A stretch of DNA of 64,000 nt from Oxalobacteraceae bacterium (GTDB taxonomy: Bacteria; Pseudomonadota; Gammaproteobacteria; Burkholderiales; Burkholderiaceae_D): positions 1-64,000 of the forward strand of contig JAIXQK010000099.1 in NCBI GenBank assembly GCA_027485795.1. Direction: 5' to 3'. The notes under the pieces are model-generated. The model saw only the letters and a list, made by a program, of their open reading frames with translations. It had not been told where the DNA came from and did not search any database. The position numbers were made by a program, and so were the translations under genes. The number at the start of each line of letters is the position of its first letter. Position 1 is the stretch's first letter. Below are positions 8,472-18,900 of the stretch, one piece after another.

Positions 8472-8693
8472 GTTTTTAACAACGGAGACTCCCTTGGGCA
8501 GTCCCATCTCGACTCACCGGCCGGTATCGGGCGGATCCCTCGCAAGCTGACGCAGCTTCTCGCGCGCCGCTTGCCTGGTTCGGGTGAGCAGGCGTGCATG
8601 GCCAACAAGGGCCACGCTCCCTGATGTGTAGAAAAATCAATCTGCGGCGCTCGCGCTGCGGCCATGCCACATCCTTGTGGCGGGGGAGAGCAG
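8472..8693 (+). promoter_or_regulatory. Long, structured 5' leader of corA with a possible leader peptide
   Basis: About 220 bases without a gene. Visible structures are a hairpin with GCGT/ACGC and GGCC/GGCC arms (8592-8617), a GC-rich hairpin at 8644-8659, and a hairpin GCCAC-ATCCTT-GTGGC at 8666-8681 that abuts the strong Shine-Dalgarno GGGGGAG (8682-8688). An 8-codon reading frame, MANKGHAP, at 8598-8624 has CAGG five bases upstream and could be a leader peptide. Mg2+ transporter genes elsewhere are controlled through leaders (M-box, mgtA/corA leader peptides). I cannot match this one to a known class, so the regulatory role is inference. Confidence 0.45.
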
Positions 8694-9659
8694 ATGATCA
8701 ACGTATTCGTGCTGCAAAACGGCCGGCTTAGCCAGGTCAATATCGACACGCGCGAAGATCTCGAGCGGGCGACGCCGATCTGGGTCGATCTGACGGATCC
8801 GAGCGACGAGGAGCGCGACTGGGTGCGCAGCATTTATGGCGTCACCCTGCCTGATGAGGACGAGGTCAAAGATATTGAGGCCTCAGCACGCTACTACGAA
8901 GCGGATAACGGCGACCTGCACCTGCGCTCTGATTTTCTGTTGGAGGAAGACGAGGGCGAGTCACGGGTAGTGACGGTCGCGTTCATTCTGGCAAAAGAGA
9001 TGCTGTTCTCAATGCATAACGACGATTTGCCGGTATTTCGTCTAGTGCGTATGCGTGCCCGTTCACGTCCTGGCTCCATTGGTGATTTCAAAGATGTTCT
9101 GCTGGATCTATACGCCACCGATGTCGAGTATTCGGCCGATGCGCTTGAAGGTGTGTATCAAAATCTTGAAGAGGTAAGCCGTAGCGTGCTGCAGAAAGAA
9201 TTCAGCGATGCCGATGCTGCCGAGTCTTTGTCTGCAATGGCGCGCGAAGAAGATTTGAACGGGCGCATCCGTCGCAACATGATGGATACCCGACGCGCGG
9301 TCAGCTTCATGATGCGTGGACGCTTACTGAACGCCGAACAGTTTGATGAAGCGCGACAGATTTTGCGTGATATTGAATCGCTGGACGGTCACACCGCATT
9401 TTTGTTCGAGAAGATTAACTTCCTGATGGATGCAACGGTCGGTTTCATTAACATCAACCAGAACAAGATCATCAAGATCTTCTCGGTGGCGTCGGTTGTG
9501 TTCTTGCCACCGACCCTGATCGCAAGCATTTACGGTATGAACTTCCGTATTTTGCCGGAGCTGAACTGGAGTTTCGGTTATCCGTTTGCGATTGTGCTGA
9601 TGGTGGCTAGCGCGATTACGCCGTTTTGGTATTTCAGGAAGCGTGGCTGGTTGAAATAA
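8694..9659 (+). CDS. corA: CorA-type magnesium/cobalt transporter
   Basis: A 321-residue inner-membrane channel for Mg2+ (also Co2+/Ni2+ in the family). A long cytoplasmic N-terminal domain is followed by two C-terminal membrane helices. The CorA signature YGMNF is at the end of helix 1, in LIASIYGMNFRILPELNW. The positively charged C-terminus RKRGWLK is typical. ATG 8694 was chosen because it follows GGGGGAG by 5 bases; an upstream in-frame ATG at 8664 lies within the leader hairpins. The gene ends just before a strong terminator. Confidence 0.96.
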   Translation: MINVFVLQNGRLSQVNIDTREDLERATPIWVDLTDPSDEERDWVRSIYGVTLPDEDEVKDIEASARYYEADNGDLHLRSDFLLEEDEGESRVVTVAFILAKEMLFSMHNDDLPVFRLVRMRARSRPGSIGDFKDVLLDLYATDVEYSADALEGVYQNLEEVSRSVLQKEFSDADAAESLSAMAREEDLNGRIRRNMMDTRRAVSFMMRGRLLNAEQFDEARQILRDIESLDGHTAFLFEKINFLMDATVGFININQNKIIKIFSVASVVFLPPTLIASIYGMNFRILPELNWSFGYPFAIVLMVASAITPFWYFRKRGWLK

Positions 9660-9660
9660 A

Positions 9661-9688
9661 AAAAGGCGTGCACTGCACGCCTTTTTTA
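9661..9688. terminator. Bidirectional intrinsic terminator between corA and hemL
   Basis: The inverted repeat GGCGTGC-act-GCACGCC is flanked by AAAA on the left and TTTTTT on the right, so it can terminate both corA (plus) and hemL (minus), which converge here. Confidence 0.9.
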
Positions 9689-9704
9689 TTAGTTTGGTGC
9701 TGAC

Positions 9705-10988
9705 CTAGGCAGTAAGCTTCGCGAACGACCCACGCGCTGCTGCTAGCGTTTCATCGATCACCGCATCGCTATGCATCGCTGACACAAAGCCAGCCTCAAA
9801 CGCAGACGGCGCTAGGTATACACCGGCGTCAAGCATGGCGTGGAAGAACTGGTTGAAGCGTTCCTTGTTACCGGCCATGATCTGCGCATAGTTTTCCGGT
9901 ACGTGTTCGCTAAAGTAGATGCCGAACATGCCGCCCACCGAATCCGCACTAAACGCAACGCCAACTTCACGCGCTGCCATCGCCATACCCTCCATCAGTT
10001 TGCGCGTCTGCGTGCCGAGCTTTTCATAGAAGCTAGGCTGCTGAATGATTTTTAGCGTACTCATACCAGCCGCCACGGCGACCGGGTTGCCCGATAGCGT
10101 ACCCGCTTGATACACCGGACCGAGCGGCGCCAGATGCTTCATCATGTCGGCGCGACCACCAAACGCTGCAACCGGTAAGCCACCACCAATCACTTTGCCC
10201 AGCACAGTCATATCAGGTTGTATGCCGTATAGCGACTGCGCGCCACCCAAAGCAACACGGAAGCCCGACATCACTTCATCAAACATTAGTACCGCACCAT
10301 GCTGCGTACATAGGCGACGCATGGTTTGCAAGAATTCGGACGTTGCGCGCAGCAGGTTCATGTTGCCGGCGACTGGTTCGACGATCACTGCTGCAATACG
10401 GTCGCCCATGTTGCTGAACGTCTCTTCGAGTTGGGCGCAATCGTTGTAGTCGAGCACCATGGTGTGCTTGGCAAAATCAGCCGGCACACCCGCCGAGGTA
10501 GGATTGCCGAAGGTGAGTAATCCACTTCCGGCTTTTACGAGCATCGAGTCCGCATGACCGTGGTAGCAGCCCTCAAACTTGATCACCATATCGCGTCCGG
10601 TAACACCGCGCGCGAGCCGCAACGCACTCATCGCTGCTTCAGTGCCCGACGACACCAAGCGCACCATTTCAATTGACGGAACCAGCTTGCAGATTTCTTC
10701 TGCCATCAGGATTTCGCCCTCGGTGGGCGCGCCAAACGAGAGACCATTTGCGGCGGCGGCTTGTACCGCTTTGATGACCTCGGGATGGGCATGGCCCACA
10801 ATTGCCGGACCCCATGAGCCGATGTAGTCGATATAACGCTTACCATCAGCGTCCCAGAAATAAGGGCCCTCGGCGCGTGTAATAAAGCGTGGTGTACCAC
10901 CCACCGAGCGGAACGCTCGAACTGGTGAATTGACGCCACCGGGTGTGGAGCGCTGCGCGCGGGCGAATAAGCTATCGTTTTGAGACAC
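9705..10988 (-). CDS. hemL: Glutamate-1-semialdehyde 2,1-aminomutase
   Basis: A 427-residue PLP enzyme that converts glutamate-1-semialdehyde to 5-aminolevulinate, the C5 entry to haem synthesis. The GTG start at 10988 is preceded by GAGAGG at five bases and gives a protein beginning [25 protein letters not shown], which fits the family. In-frame sequence upstream to 11066 is not needed. [24 protein letters not shown] and [16 protein letters not shown] (PLP lysine) are present. Length and motifs are normal. Downstream is the shared terminator with corA; upstream on the same strand is the thiD-like gene. Confidence 0.97.
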   Translation of the reverse strand: MSQNDSLFARAQRSTPGGVNSPVRAFRSVGGTPRFITRAEGPYFWDADGKRYIDYIGSWGPAIVGHAHPEVIKAVQAAAANGLSFGAPTEGEILMAEEICKLVPSIEMVRLVSSGTEAAMSALRLARGVTGRDMVIKFEGCYHGHADSMLVKAGSGLLTFGNPTSAGVPADFAKHTMVLDYNDCAQLEETFSNMGDRIAAVIVEPVAGNMNLLRATSEFLQTMRRLCTQHGAVLMFDEVMSGFRVALGGAQSLYGIQPDMTVLGKVIGGGLPVAAFGGRADMMKHLAPLGPVYQAGTLSGNPVAVAAGMSTLKIIQQPSFYEKLGTQTRKLMEGMAMAAREVGVAFSADSVGGMFGIYFSEHVPENYAQIMAGNKERFNQFFHAMLDAGVYLAPSAFEAGFVSAMHSDAVIDETLAAARGSFAKLTA

Positions 10989-11026
10989 GGTCACCTCTCT
11001 CTGGATCAATATCGTCGAATTCTGAA

Positions 11027-11857
11027 TTATTTTTCTGCTACGCCCGCCTCGGGCTCGCGCGACCAAAAGTAACGGTCGGGCAAGCGCTTCCCCATACCAA
11101 GTCGCAGCGCGTTACCGAGCGCTGCGTGTGTGAACTCTTCTGCTTCCAGTACCGCTTCCGGCACCGCGACACCGTTCGCCAGCATGGCACTGATTGCAGC
11201 GGAGATCGTACTGCCCGCGCCAATGAAGGTGCCCGGCAGTCGTTGTTGGCAGTCGCTACGGACTAAACCTTCGCTGCCGAACAGCAGGTTCTGTACTTGC
11301 TGCGCCTCTCCGGGTACACCTGTGACGAGTACGAATTCGCAGCCGAATTCGATCAGCTGCATCGCGTCAATCTCCAGCGTGTCGTCGTCACTTGGCTCGC
11401 GCCAAGTTTCCGCCATGCGTGCTAGCTCGTCGGCACAAAGCTGCACCAGTGTCGCTTGTGGAACCAGCAGCTGTCGAATCGCCAGCAAGATATCTTCATC
11501 GTCACGCTGCTGAGGCAGCAGTGAGGAGAAAGGATCTAGCACCATCGGCGCTTGCGGATAGTCGGAGATGATTTCTGCGACTGCAGCGATGGTCTCGAGA
11601 CTATCGAGGTGACCGAGCTTGAAAGCAGCGACCGGAATATCCTCGAGCAGTGACCGTGCTTGATCCGCGACCCAGTCGGTATCCATTGGTTGGACATCTT
11701 CGACCACCGTCGTATCACCTACCAGCAGTGCGGTGATCACGCAGACGGTATGGCAGCCCAGCGCACCGCAGGTGGCGAGGTCTGCTTGAATACCGATCGC
11801 ACCGACGGGATCGGCGACGCCGAAGCTCAATACGACCGGTGATGATTGGATTTGCAC
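11027..11857 (-). CDS. ThiD-like kinase (hydroxymethylpyrimidine/phosphomethylpyrimidine kinase family), divergent
   Basis: About 276 residues from a GTG start at 11857 ([12 protein letters not shown]). The ribokinase-fold HMP kinase family is evident from [29 protein letters not shown] near the N-terminus and MVLDP in the middle. ThiD phosphorylates the thiamine pyrimidine. Two conserved sites differ: the usual GTD-PSGGAGIQAD reads [13 protein letters not shown], and the THGTGCTLSAA anion-hole/base segment near the C-terminus reads [11 protein letters not shown], with Ser in place of the catalytic Cys. Activity or substrate may therefore differ. It lies 38 bases upstream of hemL on the same strand and diverges from rubredoxin with only about 51 bases between the starts. 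The start codon lacks a clear Shine-Dalgarno. Confidence 0.75.
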   Translation of the reverse strand: MQIQSSPVVLSFGVADPVGAIGIQADLATCGALGCHTVCVITALLVGDTTVVEDVQPMDTDWVADQARSLLEDIPVAAFKLGHLDSLETIAAVAEIISDYPQAPMVLDPFSSLLPQQRDDEDILLAIRQLLVPQATLVQLCADELARMAETWREPSDDDTLEIDAMQLIEFGCEFVLVTGVPGEAQQVQNLLFGSEGLVRSDCQQRLPGTFIGAGSTISAAISAMLANGVAVPEAVLEAEEFTHAALGNALRLGMGKRLPDRYFWSREPEAGVAEK

Positions 11858-11908
11858 GAGGAAAGCATTAACATAGTCGGCTGGAGATTTTACTTTAAGG
11901 GCCGTGCC

Positions 11909-12103
11909 GTGAGTGATAACAAAAATACCGAGCAAGAATACAAGACATGGATGTGCCTTATCTGCGGCTGGGTTTACGATGAAGCCGCTGGTTTGCCCGA
12001 TGAGGGCATCGCGCCTGGCACGCGCTGGGAAGATGTGCCGATGAACTGGACCTGTCCTGAGTGCGGCGCCCGCAAGGAAGACTTTGAAATGGTCGCGATT
12101 TAA
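11909..12103 (+). CDS. Rubredoxin
   Basis: A 64-residue one-iron electron carrier. CLICG and CPECG provide the four Cys ligands for Fe(SCys)4, with the aromatic residues WVYDEAAG and PNWTC-type context (here MNWTC) normal for the family. The GTG at 11909 was chosen because AAGG lies eight bases upstream and it yields the usual size; an upstream ATG (11846) would overlap the divergent thiD-like start. It precedes the pil-chp cluster, a frequent order in Burkholderiales. The redox partner is unknown. Confidence 0.93.
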   Translation: MSDNKNTEQEYKTWMCLICGWVYDEAAGLPDEGIAPGTRWEDVPMNWTCPECGARKEDFEMVAI

Positions 12104-12318
12104 GGTCGCGATCTAAAAGACTGCTGAAGTCCATGACGGGCGCATCATCGGCCCAAGGTTTTCGTCCATCGCCCAAGGAATTGTTAATCGCGCAGTTCAT
12201 TGGTCGAACTGTCGCCAAAATGACGACATTGGGCAAAGTTTGATTTTTCCTTGTTTTAAGGTGTTGCTCTTTTTGTTACAGTCCGCGCCGTTGCTTGCAG
12301 ATCTGGAGCGGTTGCGCG
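12104..12318 (+). promoter_or_regulatory. Intergenic region upstream of the pil-chp cluster
   Basis: This 215-base gap contains an AT-rich stretch at about 12235-12285 that probably holds the promoter of pilG. I could not pick a convincing -35/-10 pair (a TACAGT near 12280 is the best -10). No tRNA or small RNA is evident. Confidence 0.3.
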
Positions 12319-12717
12319 ATGGGGGCTTCACTGGATGGACCACAGATTCTGGTCATCGATGACAGCGGCACGATACGTCGTTCTGCTGAAATTTTTCTGA
12401 CCCAGGCCGGTTACCCGGTCATCCTTTCTGAAGATGGTTTCGAGGCGCTTGGCATCATTGTCGAGCGTCAGCCTGCGCTGATCTTCTGCGACATCCTTAT
12501 GCCCAGACTGGATGGCTTCCAGACCTGCGCACTGATCCGACACAGCAAGCGCTGTTCTCACATTCCGGTGGTGATGCTGTCATCGCGCGATGGCTTGTTT
12601 GATCGCGCGCGCGGCCTGCTTGCCGGCGCGTCCGATTACCTGACCAAACCCTTTACCAAGGACAGCTTGTTGCAGGCGGTGCGCAAGTACGCCCTGCCAA
12701 CCCAAGCAGCTGCCTGA
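12319..12717 (+). CDS. pilG: Twitching motility response regulator PilG
   Basis: A 132-residue stand-alone receiver domain. The acidic pocket is in LVIDDSG, the phospho-acceptor Asp58 is in FCDILMPRLDG, and the conserved Lys is in YLTKPFTKD. In the Pil-Chp system PilG is phosphorylated by ChpA and promotes type IV pilus extension and cAMP signalling. ATG 12319 has GGAG ten bases upstream; a TTG at 12295 would add eight residues. It is the first gene of the order pilG-pilH-pilI-pilJ-chpA, which decides between the two receivers. Confidence 0.9.
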   Translation: MGASLDGPQILVIDDSGTIRRSAEIFLTQAGYPVILSEDGFEALGIIVERQPALIFCDILMPRLDGFQTCALIRHSKRCSHIPVVMLSSRDGLFDRARGLLAGASDYLTKPFTKDSLLQAVRKYALPTQAAA

Positions 12718-12748
12718 AGCTTGCCATTCCACCTCAGCCCCCACCACC

Positions 12749-13126
12749 ATGCCGATCAAGCACATTCTTGTCGTTGATGATTCACCGACTGAGCGCCATT
12801 TCATCACCGACTTGTTGAGTCGTCATGGTTACAGCGTCAGCACTGCCGATAATGCTGAGGTGGCGATGCTGAAGATTAAGGCACAGCCACCCCAATTGAT
12901 CCTGATGGACGTGGTGATGCCGGGCTTGAATGGTTTTCATGCCACGCGCGAGATCGCGCGCGACCCAGCGACTCGTGACATACCCATCATTATTTGTAGC
13001 AGTAAGCAGCAGGAGACCGACCGTATCTGGGGATTACGTCAAGGGGCGCGCGAGTATCTGTTCAAGCCGCTCGACCCAGAGACGCTGTTGCAAAAGATCG
13101 CCGCGCTTTCGCGCACGTCCGCCTAG
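12749..13126 (+). CDS. pilH: Twitching motility response regulator PilH
   Basis: A 125-residue receiver domain. It has the LVVDDSPTE pocket, phospho-acceptor Asp54 in LMDVVMPGLNG, and Lys in YLFKPLDPE. In Pseudomonas PilH is the second ChpA target and is linked to pilus retraction or acts as phosphate sink. It lies 31 bases after pilG. Its stop TAG overlaps the GTG of pilI by one base (TAGTG), giving translational coupling. Confidence 0.9.
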   Translation: MPIKHILVVDDSPTERHFITDLLSRHGYSVSTADNAEVAMLKIKAQPPQLILMDVVMPGLNGFHATREIARDPATRDIPIIICSSKQQETDRIWGLRQGAREYLFKPLDPETLLQKIAALSRTSA

Positions 13127-13665
13127 TGCGTGTGGAAACATCGGCGGGTACTCGGCTCGGGTCGCTGCAAAGCTTTCAGCAGCAGCTCGCCCAGCGCCTT
13201 CAGCAGACGCAGAAGTCAGCTCGCAGTGCAAATTCCTATTTGGCTTGCGCTATCGGTGCGCGGCACTTTTTATTCGATCTTGCCCATACTGAAGAAATAT
13301 TAGCCGGCGAGCTGCCGACGCCCGTCCCCTTCACGCGTCATTGGTATCTCGGCCTAGTCAGTCATCGTGGTCAGCTGCTTGGTGTCATTGACCTCGACAG
13401 TTTCGCTGGTGCTGATCCGAGACCATGGCAGCGCAGCGATCGTTTACTCGTTCTCTCAAGTGCGCTGCCAGTACGTTGCGCTATTCGAGTGACACAAATA
13501 ATCGGCATGATCGACCAAGCGAACCTGACGCCAGTAGCGCCTGCTGCTACATCGCCGATTTGGGCGCCACATCGCTTTAATCATGACGATGGCAGCCACT
13601 ACCTCGGTGTCGATCTGATGACGCTGATGGCACTGCCATCTTTTCTCGACATTGCACAGCACTAA
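13126..13665 (+). CDS. pilI: CheW-like adaptor PilI
   Basis: A 179-residue CheW-domain protein that links the PilJ receptor to the ChpA kinase. The domain spans about residues 35-175, with [30 protein letters not shown] and a C-terminal [10 protein letters not shown]. The GTG start overlaps the pilH stop. The N-terminal 35 residues are Gln/Arg-rich and extend beyond the minimal CheW fold. Confidence 0.88.
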   Translation: MRVETSAGTRLGSLQSFQQQLAQRLQQTQKSARSANSYLACAIGARHFLFDLAHTEEILAGELPTPVPFTRHWYLGLVSHRGQLLGVIDLDSFAGADPRPWQRSDRLLVLSSALPVRCAIRVTQIIGMIDQANLTPVAPAATSPIWAPHRFNHDDGSHYLGVDLMTLMALPSFLDIAQH

Positions 13666-13696
13666 GCCTGATTCATTGTTTTATCCGGAGCATTGC

Positions 13697-15898
13697 ATGG
13701 ATCCTGACCAACGGCTCGACCTGAACACATTTCCGACACCCGCCCGACCCACCGCTCGGTTTGCTGAATGGTACCGTCTGCTGTGCTTGCGGCCGCAGAC
13801 GACACCACTAAAGTGGATAGAGCAAATCAAAAATTTTCCATTGTCGACGTTGCTTCGGTCGGCGAAGTGGGTATTTGGATTGTCCTTCATCGTGTTCGCT
13901 GCACTGGCTTGGTTTTACACCAGTGTCACGCTGACTGCAGCCGTCAAAACCCAAATGGCGAGCGAGCTATTGATGCACTCGCAACGTCTTGGCAAGGCAG
14001 CACCGAACGCGATTCAGGGAAATCGTGATGCATTTCGGCAGCTGGAGCAGAGCCGCGGTGAAATCAATCAAGCGCTCGAGGTACTAGCACGAGGTGGGCA
14101 GTGGCAAGGGCATGTCCTTCCCAAGGCAGATGATGCGTTGGTCGTGCGTATCGAAGCTATCCGATCGGCCTGGCAGCGCTCATCGCTCGCGTCAGCACAG
14201 TTGCTTACCCTGGAAAAGCAGCTCACCGGATTTCGTAGCACTTTACAAAAGCTGAATACATTGAATCCGGTGCTACTTGAGCTGAGCGAGCAGGTAGCAA
14301 CTTTACTTGCACAAAGTGGCGCCTCACCGCGAGAGATTGCCGCCGCAGGTCAGCTCGTGATGTTGACGCAACGTCTCGGAAAAAGTGCAAACGAGTTTTT
14401 GACGCCGGATGGCATCAATCAAGATACCGCATTTCTGCTCGGCCGAGACGCGAGTACCTTTAATGACATTGTGCATGCCTTCCTCGATGGCAGCCCCGTA
14501 CTTCGTCTTCCTGCAGTAACGAATACGGATGCGCGCGGTCGGCTGGCTGAATTGCTCGATCAGTTCACGATTTATCACCGCGAGCTATCCGGCATTCTTG
14601 GTAATCTGAAACACTTCATTGCAGCGAAAGAAGCCGAGCGTCATATCTTTATCGATAATGAATCACTGCGTGAGCGTTTGCTTGCACTACAGCAAGACTA
14701 TCGCGGGAGTGAAGGTGGTGGCGGCCTGCGCTGGGCAGTTGTCATCTCTGCTGTACTGAGTTTGTCGTTGGGATTGTTAGTGGCCGCATTACAGCTGAAG
14801 CAGAGTCGCCAACGTACGCTCGAGGCTGAGGAGGCGCGGGCGCAGGCAGAGCAGCAACGTCTCAACGCCTTGGCCGATGAAGAAGAAGCAAGGCGACTCA
14901 ATCTGCAGAATCAGGCAGCGATACTGCGATTAATGAACGAGCTACAGGAGGTTGCTGAAGGTAATCTGACGATACAGGCGACGGTATCCGAGGACATTAC
15001 TGGTGCGATCGCGGATTCGGTCAACTTCACGCTGGATGAGTTGCGCCGCTTATTGGGCAAGGTCAGAGCCACGGCGCAGCAAGTCGCCAGTAGCTGCGCG
15101 ACTGCGCAAGGTATCTCTGGTGATTTGTTGGGACTTGCAGCGCGGCAGTCGCAAGAGATCCAGCAAACCGGTCAAGCCGTACTACGGATGGCGCAACAGA
15201 TTCACCAAGTGTCGCGTGCAGCAAGTGAATCGGCGGACGTGGCACAGGCGTCGCTGAGTGCAGCGATACAAGGCGAGACTGCGGTGCAAGATGCGATTGG
15301 CAGCATGCAGCAACTACGCGAGCAGATGCAAGAGAGTGCCAAGCGCATCAAGCGATTGGGCGATTCCTCGCTGGAGATCGGTGACATTGTTGATTTGATT
15401 GCCGGGATCACCGAGCAGACACAAGTATTGGCACTGAATGCCGCGATTCAAGCAGCGTCGGCGGGTGAGGCGGGGCGCGGCTTTGCCGTGGTGGCAGAGG
15501 AGGTGCAGCGTCTGGCTGAGCGTTGTGGTGACGCTGCGCGCCAGATTGCGCAGTTGGTGAAGACTGTGCAAGCCGATGCACAAGAGGCGGTTGCGGCCAT
15601 GGAGCGCTCGACCCAGCGCGTGGTCGAGGGCGCGCAACGCTCCGACAGTGCGGGCGCCGCTCTGGGCGAGATTCACCGTATCTCGCAGCACTTGGCTGAT
15701 CTGATTCGCGGTATCTCGGCTGCTGCGGGTGAGCAAACTGCCTTGGCGGATCATGTTGCGCACAATATCGACAGCATCTTGACCGTCACCGAGCACACCC
15801 GTCAGGGTACGCAAATGACCGCTGCCTCGGTGAGCGAACTGGCCCATCTGGCAGAAGAGCTAAGTGGTGCAATCAACCGCTTCCGCATTGATGCCTGA
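13697..15898 (+). CDS. pilJ: Methyl-accepting chemotaxis-like receptor PilJ
   Basis: A 733-residue membrane receptor. ATG 13697 has GGAG six bases upstream; the in-frame ATG at 13652 lies within the pilI 3' end and is less likely. A cytoplasmic N-terminus of about 55 residues is followed by TM1 (about 58-77), a periplasmic helical region with type IV pili methyl-accepting PilJ modules ([20 protein letters not shown]), TM2 near 345-366, a HAMP-like linker and a long cytoplasmic coiled coil. The signalling hairpin is [20 protein letters not shown]. It senses surface contact or retracted pilin and drives ChpA through PilI in other species. Confidence 0.93.
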   Translation: MDPDQRLDLNTFPTPARPTARFAEWYRLLCLRPQTTPLKWIEQIKNFPLSTLLRSAKWVFGLSFIVFAALAWFYTSVTLTAAVKTQMASELLMHSQRLGKAAPNAIQGNRDAFRQLEQSRGEINQALEVLARGGQWQGHVLPKADDALVVRIEAIRSAWQRSSLASAQLLTLEKQLTGFRSTLQKLNTLNPVLLELSEQVATLLAQSGASPREIAAAGQLVMLTQRLGKSANEFLTPDGINQDTAFLLGRDASTFNDIVHAFLDGSPVLRLPAVTNTDARGRLAELLDQFTIYHRELSGILGNLKHFIAAKEAERHIFIDNESLRERLLALQQDYRGSEGGGGLRWAVVISAVLSLSLGLLVAALQLKQSRQRTLEAEEARAQAEQQRLNALADEEEARRLNLQNQAAILRLMNELQEVAEGNLTIQATVSEDITGAIADSVNFTLDELRRLLGKVRATAQQVASSCATAQGISGDLLGLAARQSQEIQQTGQAVLRMAQQIHQVSRAASESADVAQASLSAAIQGETAVQDAIGSMQQLREQMQESAKRIKRLGDSSLEIGDIVDLIAGITEQTQVLALNAAIQAASAGEAGRGFAVVAEEVQRLAERCGDAARQIAQLVKTVQADAQEAVAAMERSTQRVVEGAQRSDSAGAALGEIHRISQHLADLIRGISAAAGEQTALADHVAHNIDSILTVTEHTRQGTQMTAASVSELAHLAEELSGAINRFRIDA

Positions 15899-15904
15899 GC
15901 GACT

Positions 15905-18900
15905 GTGACGAACATAGTGGGTGATCTGGTCGCGAGTGAACAGCCGGTCGCTTGGCTAGCGGTGCTGTCAGCGGAGGTGGAACGAAGCTTGACTGAGCTT
16001 ATGTTTTCATTGCGCGAAGCGAGCCAAGAAAGTATCGACCCAGTACCGCTGGTAGATGCTGTCCGACGATTGGCACAGGTTCAAGGTGCGCTATCAATGA
16101 TCGATCAACCTGGGCTAGCGGCGCTTGCGCATTTGGTTCGAGACCAGTTGATCACCTCGGGACAGCCTGGCACGACCGCGCAGTATTCGAGCGAGTTTAT
16201 CGTGCAGCGATTTCAAACTTTCCTGCGACAGGCGCTCGAACACCTATTACATGGCAATACGCTAACCACTGGCGAGTTACTACGATTCTGGCATCAGCAG
16301 GTGGCGATAGGCGGGCCGACTACGCTGCAGCCTTCCTTATTGGTGAAACTGGATGTTGAACCTCACATACTGAATGACCTTCTGCCCGATGGCCTACCGC
16401 CGGATGCAATGGATCCGTCACCTACCGATCCTGATCAATCACTACTAAAGCTGTTGCGGGCACAGGATGATCTGACCCTGCGCCAAGCGACGCAGCCGAT
16501 CGCAGACTTGTTTGCCTGTACTGCTGCTCGAATCCAACCTCACCATGAATACGTTTATTGGCAGGCGGTACAGGCCTGTTTAATTGAGTACACGATTTCG
16601 GGTGGCGATGCTGCACGTGTCAAGAAAATCGCAGCGGCGGGTGTTCGTTTACTTCGACTAAGCGACGTTGAAAGTACTTCAACCCTAGAGGCTGCGCTGA
16701 GAACTTTGACTCGCGATGCGCTTTTCGAATTGGCACAGCGACCAGTGCAGAGTGCGCTTGCGCGCGTAGTGGTACGTATATTTCGTATTGAGCAGCAGTT
16801 TGCTGTACCTGCTCATGGCATCACGATTGATACCACAAGCGAACATGACGTAGCCGCATGGACTAGTGCGCTTGATGCACTGATTTCTGCGATCGAAGCT
16901 AAGTCTGAGTGTATTACTGATTCGGCATCTTGGGACGTACTGATTGATGCTGCCGCCGTCTCGGCGCCGTTGTCGGCCGTGGTCGAGCCATTAAAGGACA
17001 TGGTCGCTCAAATCACTTCGCAGTCCCCCGATCCGATTCGTTGTGAAGGTCTCGCTGCCGGCTTGTGCTATCTGCGTGATGAGGTTGATACCAAAGCACT
17101 GGTTATTGCTATCCATATCATGAAGCGGCTTCTGATTAGTCATGAGCCGAAAGAGTGCCTCAATCAATTAGGGCAGCTGGCGCGTACAGAAAGTGCAGAT
17201 CGTTTGTTCATGGTGTTGGAGGCTGCGATACAAGCTGATATGACGCAGGTGGAGCAATTGCTTGATGCTGAACCGCCGGTCGATATCACCACTGGTTTAA
17301 CGGCGGCAGTGGCAGTCCTGAAACGTATTGCGGGTGCGTTGCAGTTATTGGGGTTGAGTGAGCAACGTGAGCAGGTCATGCTGCTATGTGATGCACTACG
17401 TGGACAAGCGACCGACGCCTGGCTGAATGAGTCATTCGCACAGCAGTGGGTATATCTGCAGACAACATTGGTGCAACTCCCCTGGCAGAAAACACTGAAC
17501 GCCAAGCAAGTGCATCAGTCTGCTGATGGTCTGGTTCGCATCTTTATCGAAGAAGCGCGCACCTTGTTGAACGGTATGCGCGACCACGCAGCCAACGCCG
17601 ATTTTGCGCGCTTGGCTCACATTGCTCATACCTTGGGAGGCTGCTCTGCAACTGTTGGCCTCAGCGGTTTGGCGGAGTTGGCATTGGCGCTGGAGTCGAC
17701 ACTCGAGCGGCTGCTGGCACGCGGATCGATGATAGATGCATCTCACCTTGAAACTGTGCTGGTGACTGTGTCCTGTCTGCTGGAGGATTTTGCAGGTGAG
17801 GGAATACGCGGTGAAGCGTCCGAATTAGTGCAGTGCCTTCGTGATGACTTGTTGGCGCCGATGCCCAATCATGCAGAACGGGCGCTTAATCTCGCTGCTG
17901 ATCAATTCGCACTACAAGATATCGAGCCGACCCGTCATCAGGCAATGGACGATGCAATCATGGATGCTGCTCATCATGCATCGCCTATGCTGAACGAGCC
18001 AGTCGCGTCGGTACATGCTACCGGTGAGAGTAGTGCGGAAAAGTTACCAGCATCAATATCAGCAGACACGCCGTCACTATCACCATCACCGCCAGTATCA
18101 GCGACTAATCCGATCATCTCCGGACCAAATCGCTCGGATGAGCATGATGAGCATGATGAGCATGATGAGCATGATGAGCTATACGAGCTTTTCAAGTTAG
18201 AGGCGGCAGACTTGCTGCCGCAACTTGAATACGCTCTGCGACAGTGGGAACAGCATCCCGAGGACGGATCGCAAGCAGCGCAATTGCTTCGGGTGTTGCA
18301 TACCCTAAAGGGCAGTGCGCGAATGGCTGGCCAGGATGCGCTAGGTACGGAATTTCATCAGGCCGAGGCTGAGGTCAGTGCACTATTACATCAGTCATCG
18401 AGTGACATCACACACGCCACCGCAGAATTACTACGCCGGGTAGATTTCTGGATGTATGCGTTGACACAGCCCACGGCTTCGTACCCAGAAAACGCCTCAC
18501 TCACAGAATTTTCTTCCGCGACTGAAGGCGATGTGAGTAGTGAAGCGTCGTTGGTGACTGACATTACGTCAAGCCCCAAATCAGTCACGCCGCCCGAGCT
18601 TGAAGCCCCGCCCGATAAATTGGGTAGCTCAGCACTGCCGCCGAAGATGCGAGCGGAAAAGTATTTGCCGATGCTTCGGGTACGCGCCGACCGACTCGCT
18701 CAATTTGCCGATACTAGCGCAGAGCTATGGCGCAGTAATGCGCGACTACGAGAAATCCTGCAGGAGCAGCGGCGTTCATTCGATGATATGTCCGATGATC
18801 TCAGCAGGCTGCGCGCGCAGCTGCGTGAGTTGGAAATTGAAGCAGAGTCACGTGTATTGGCGCGTTCGAGTCAGGGGACGGCAACCGACTTTGATCCGCT

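Noticed and set aside
18120..18182. CRISPR-like array
   Set aside because: The 9-base units are contiguous, without spacers, and code in frame within chpA.
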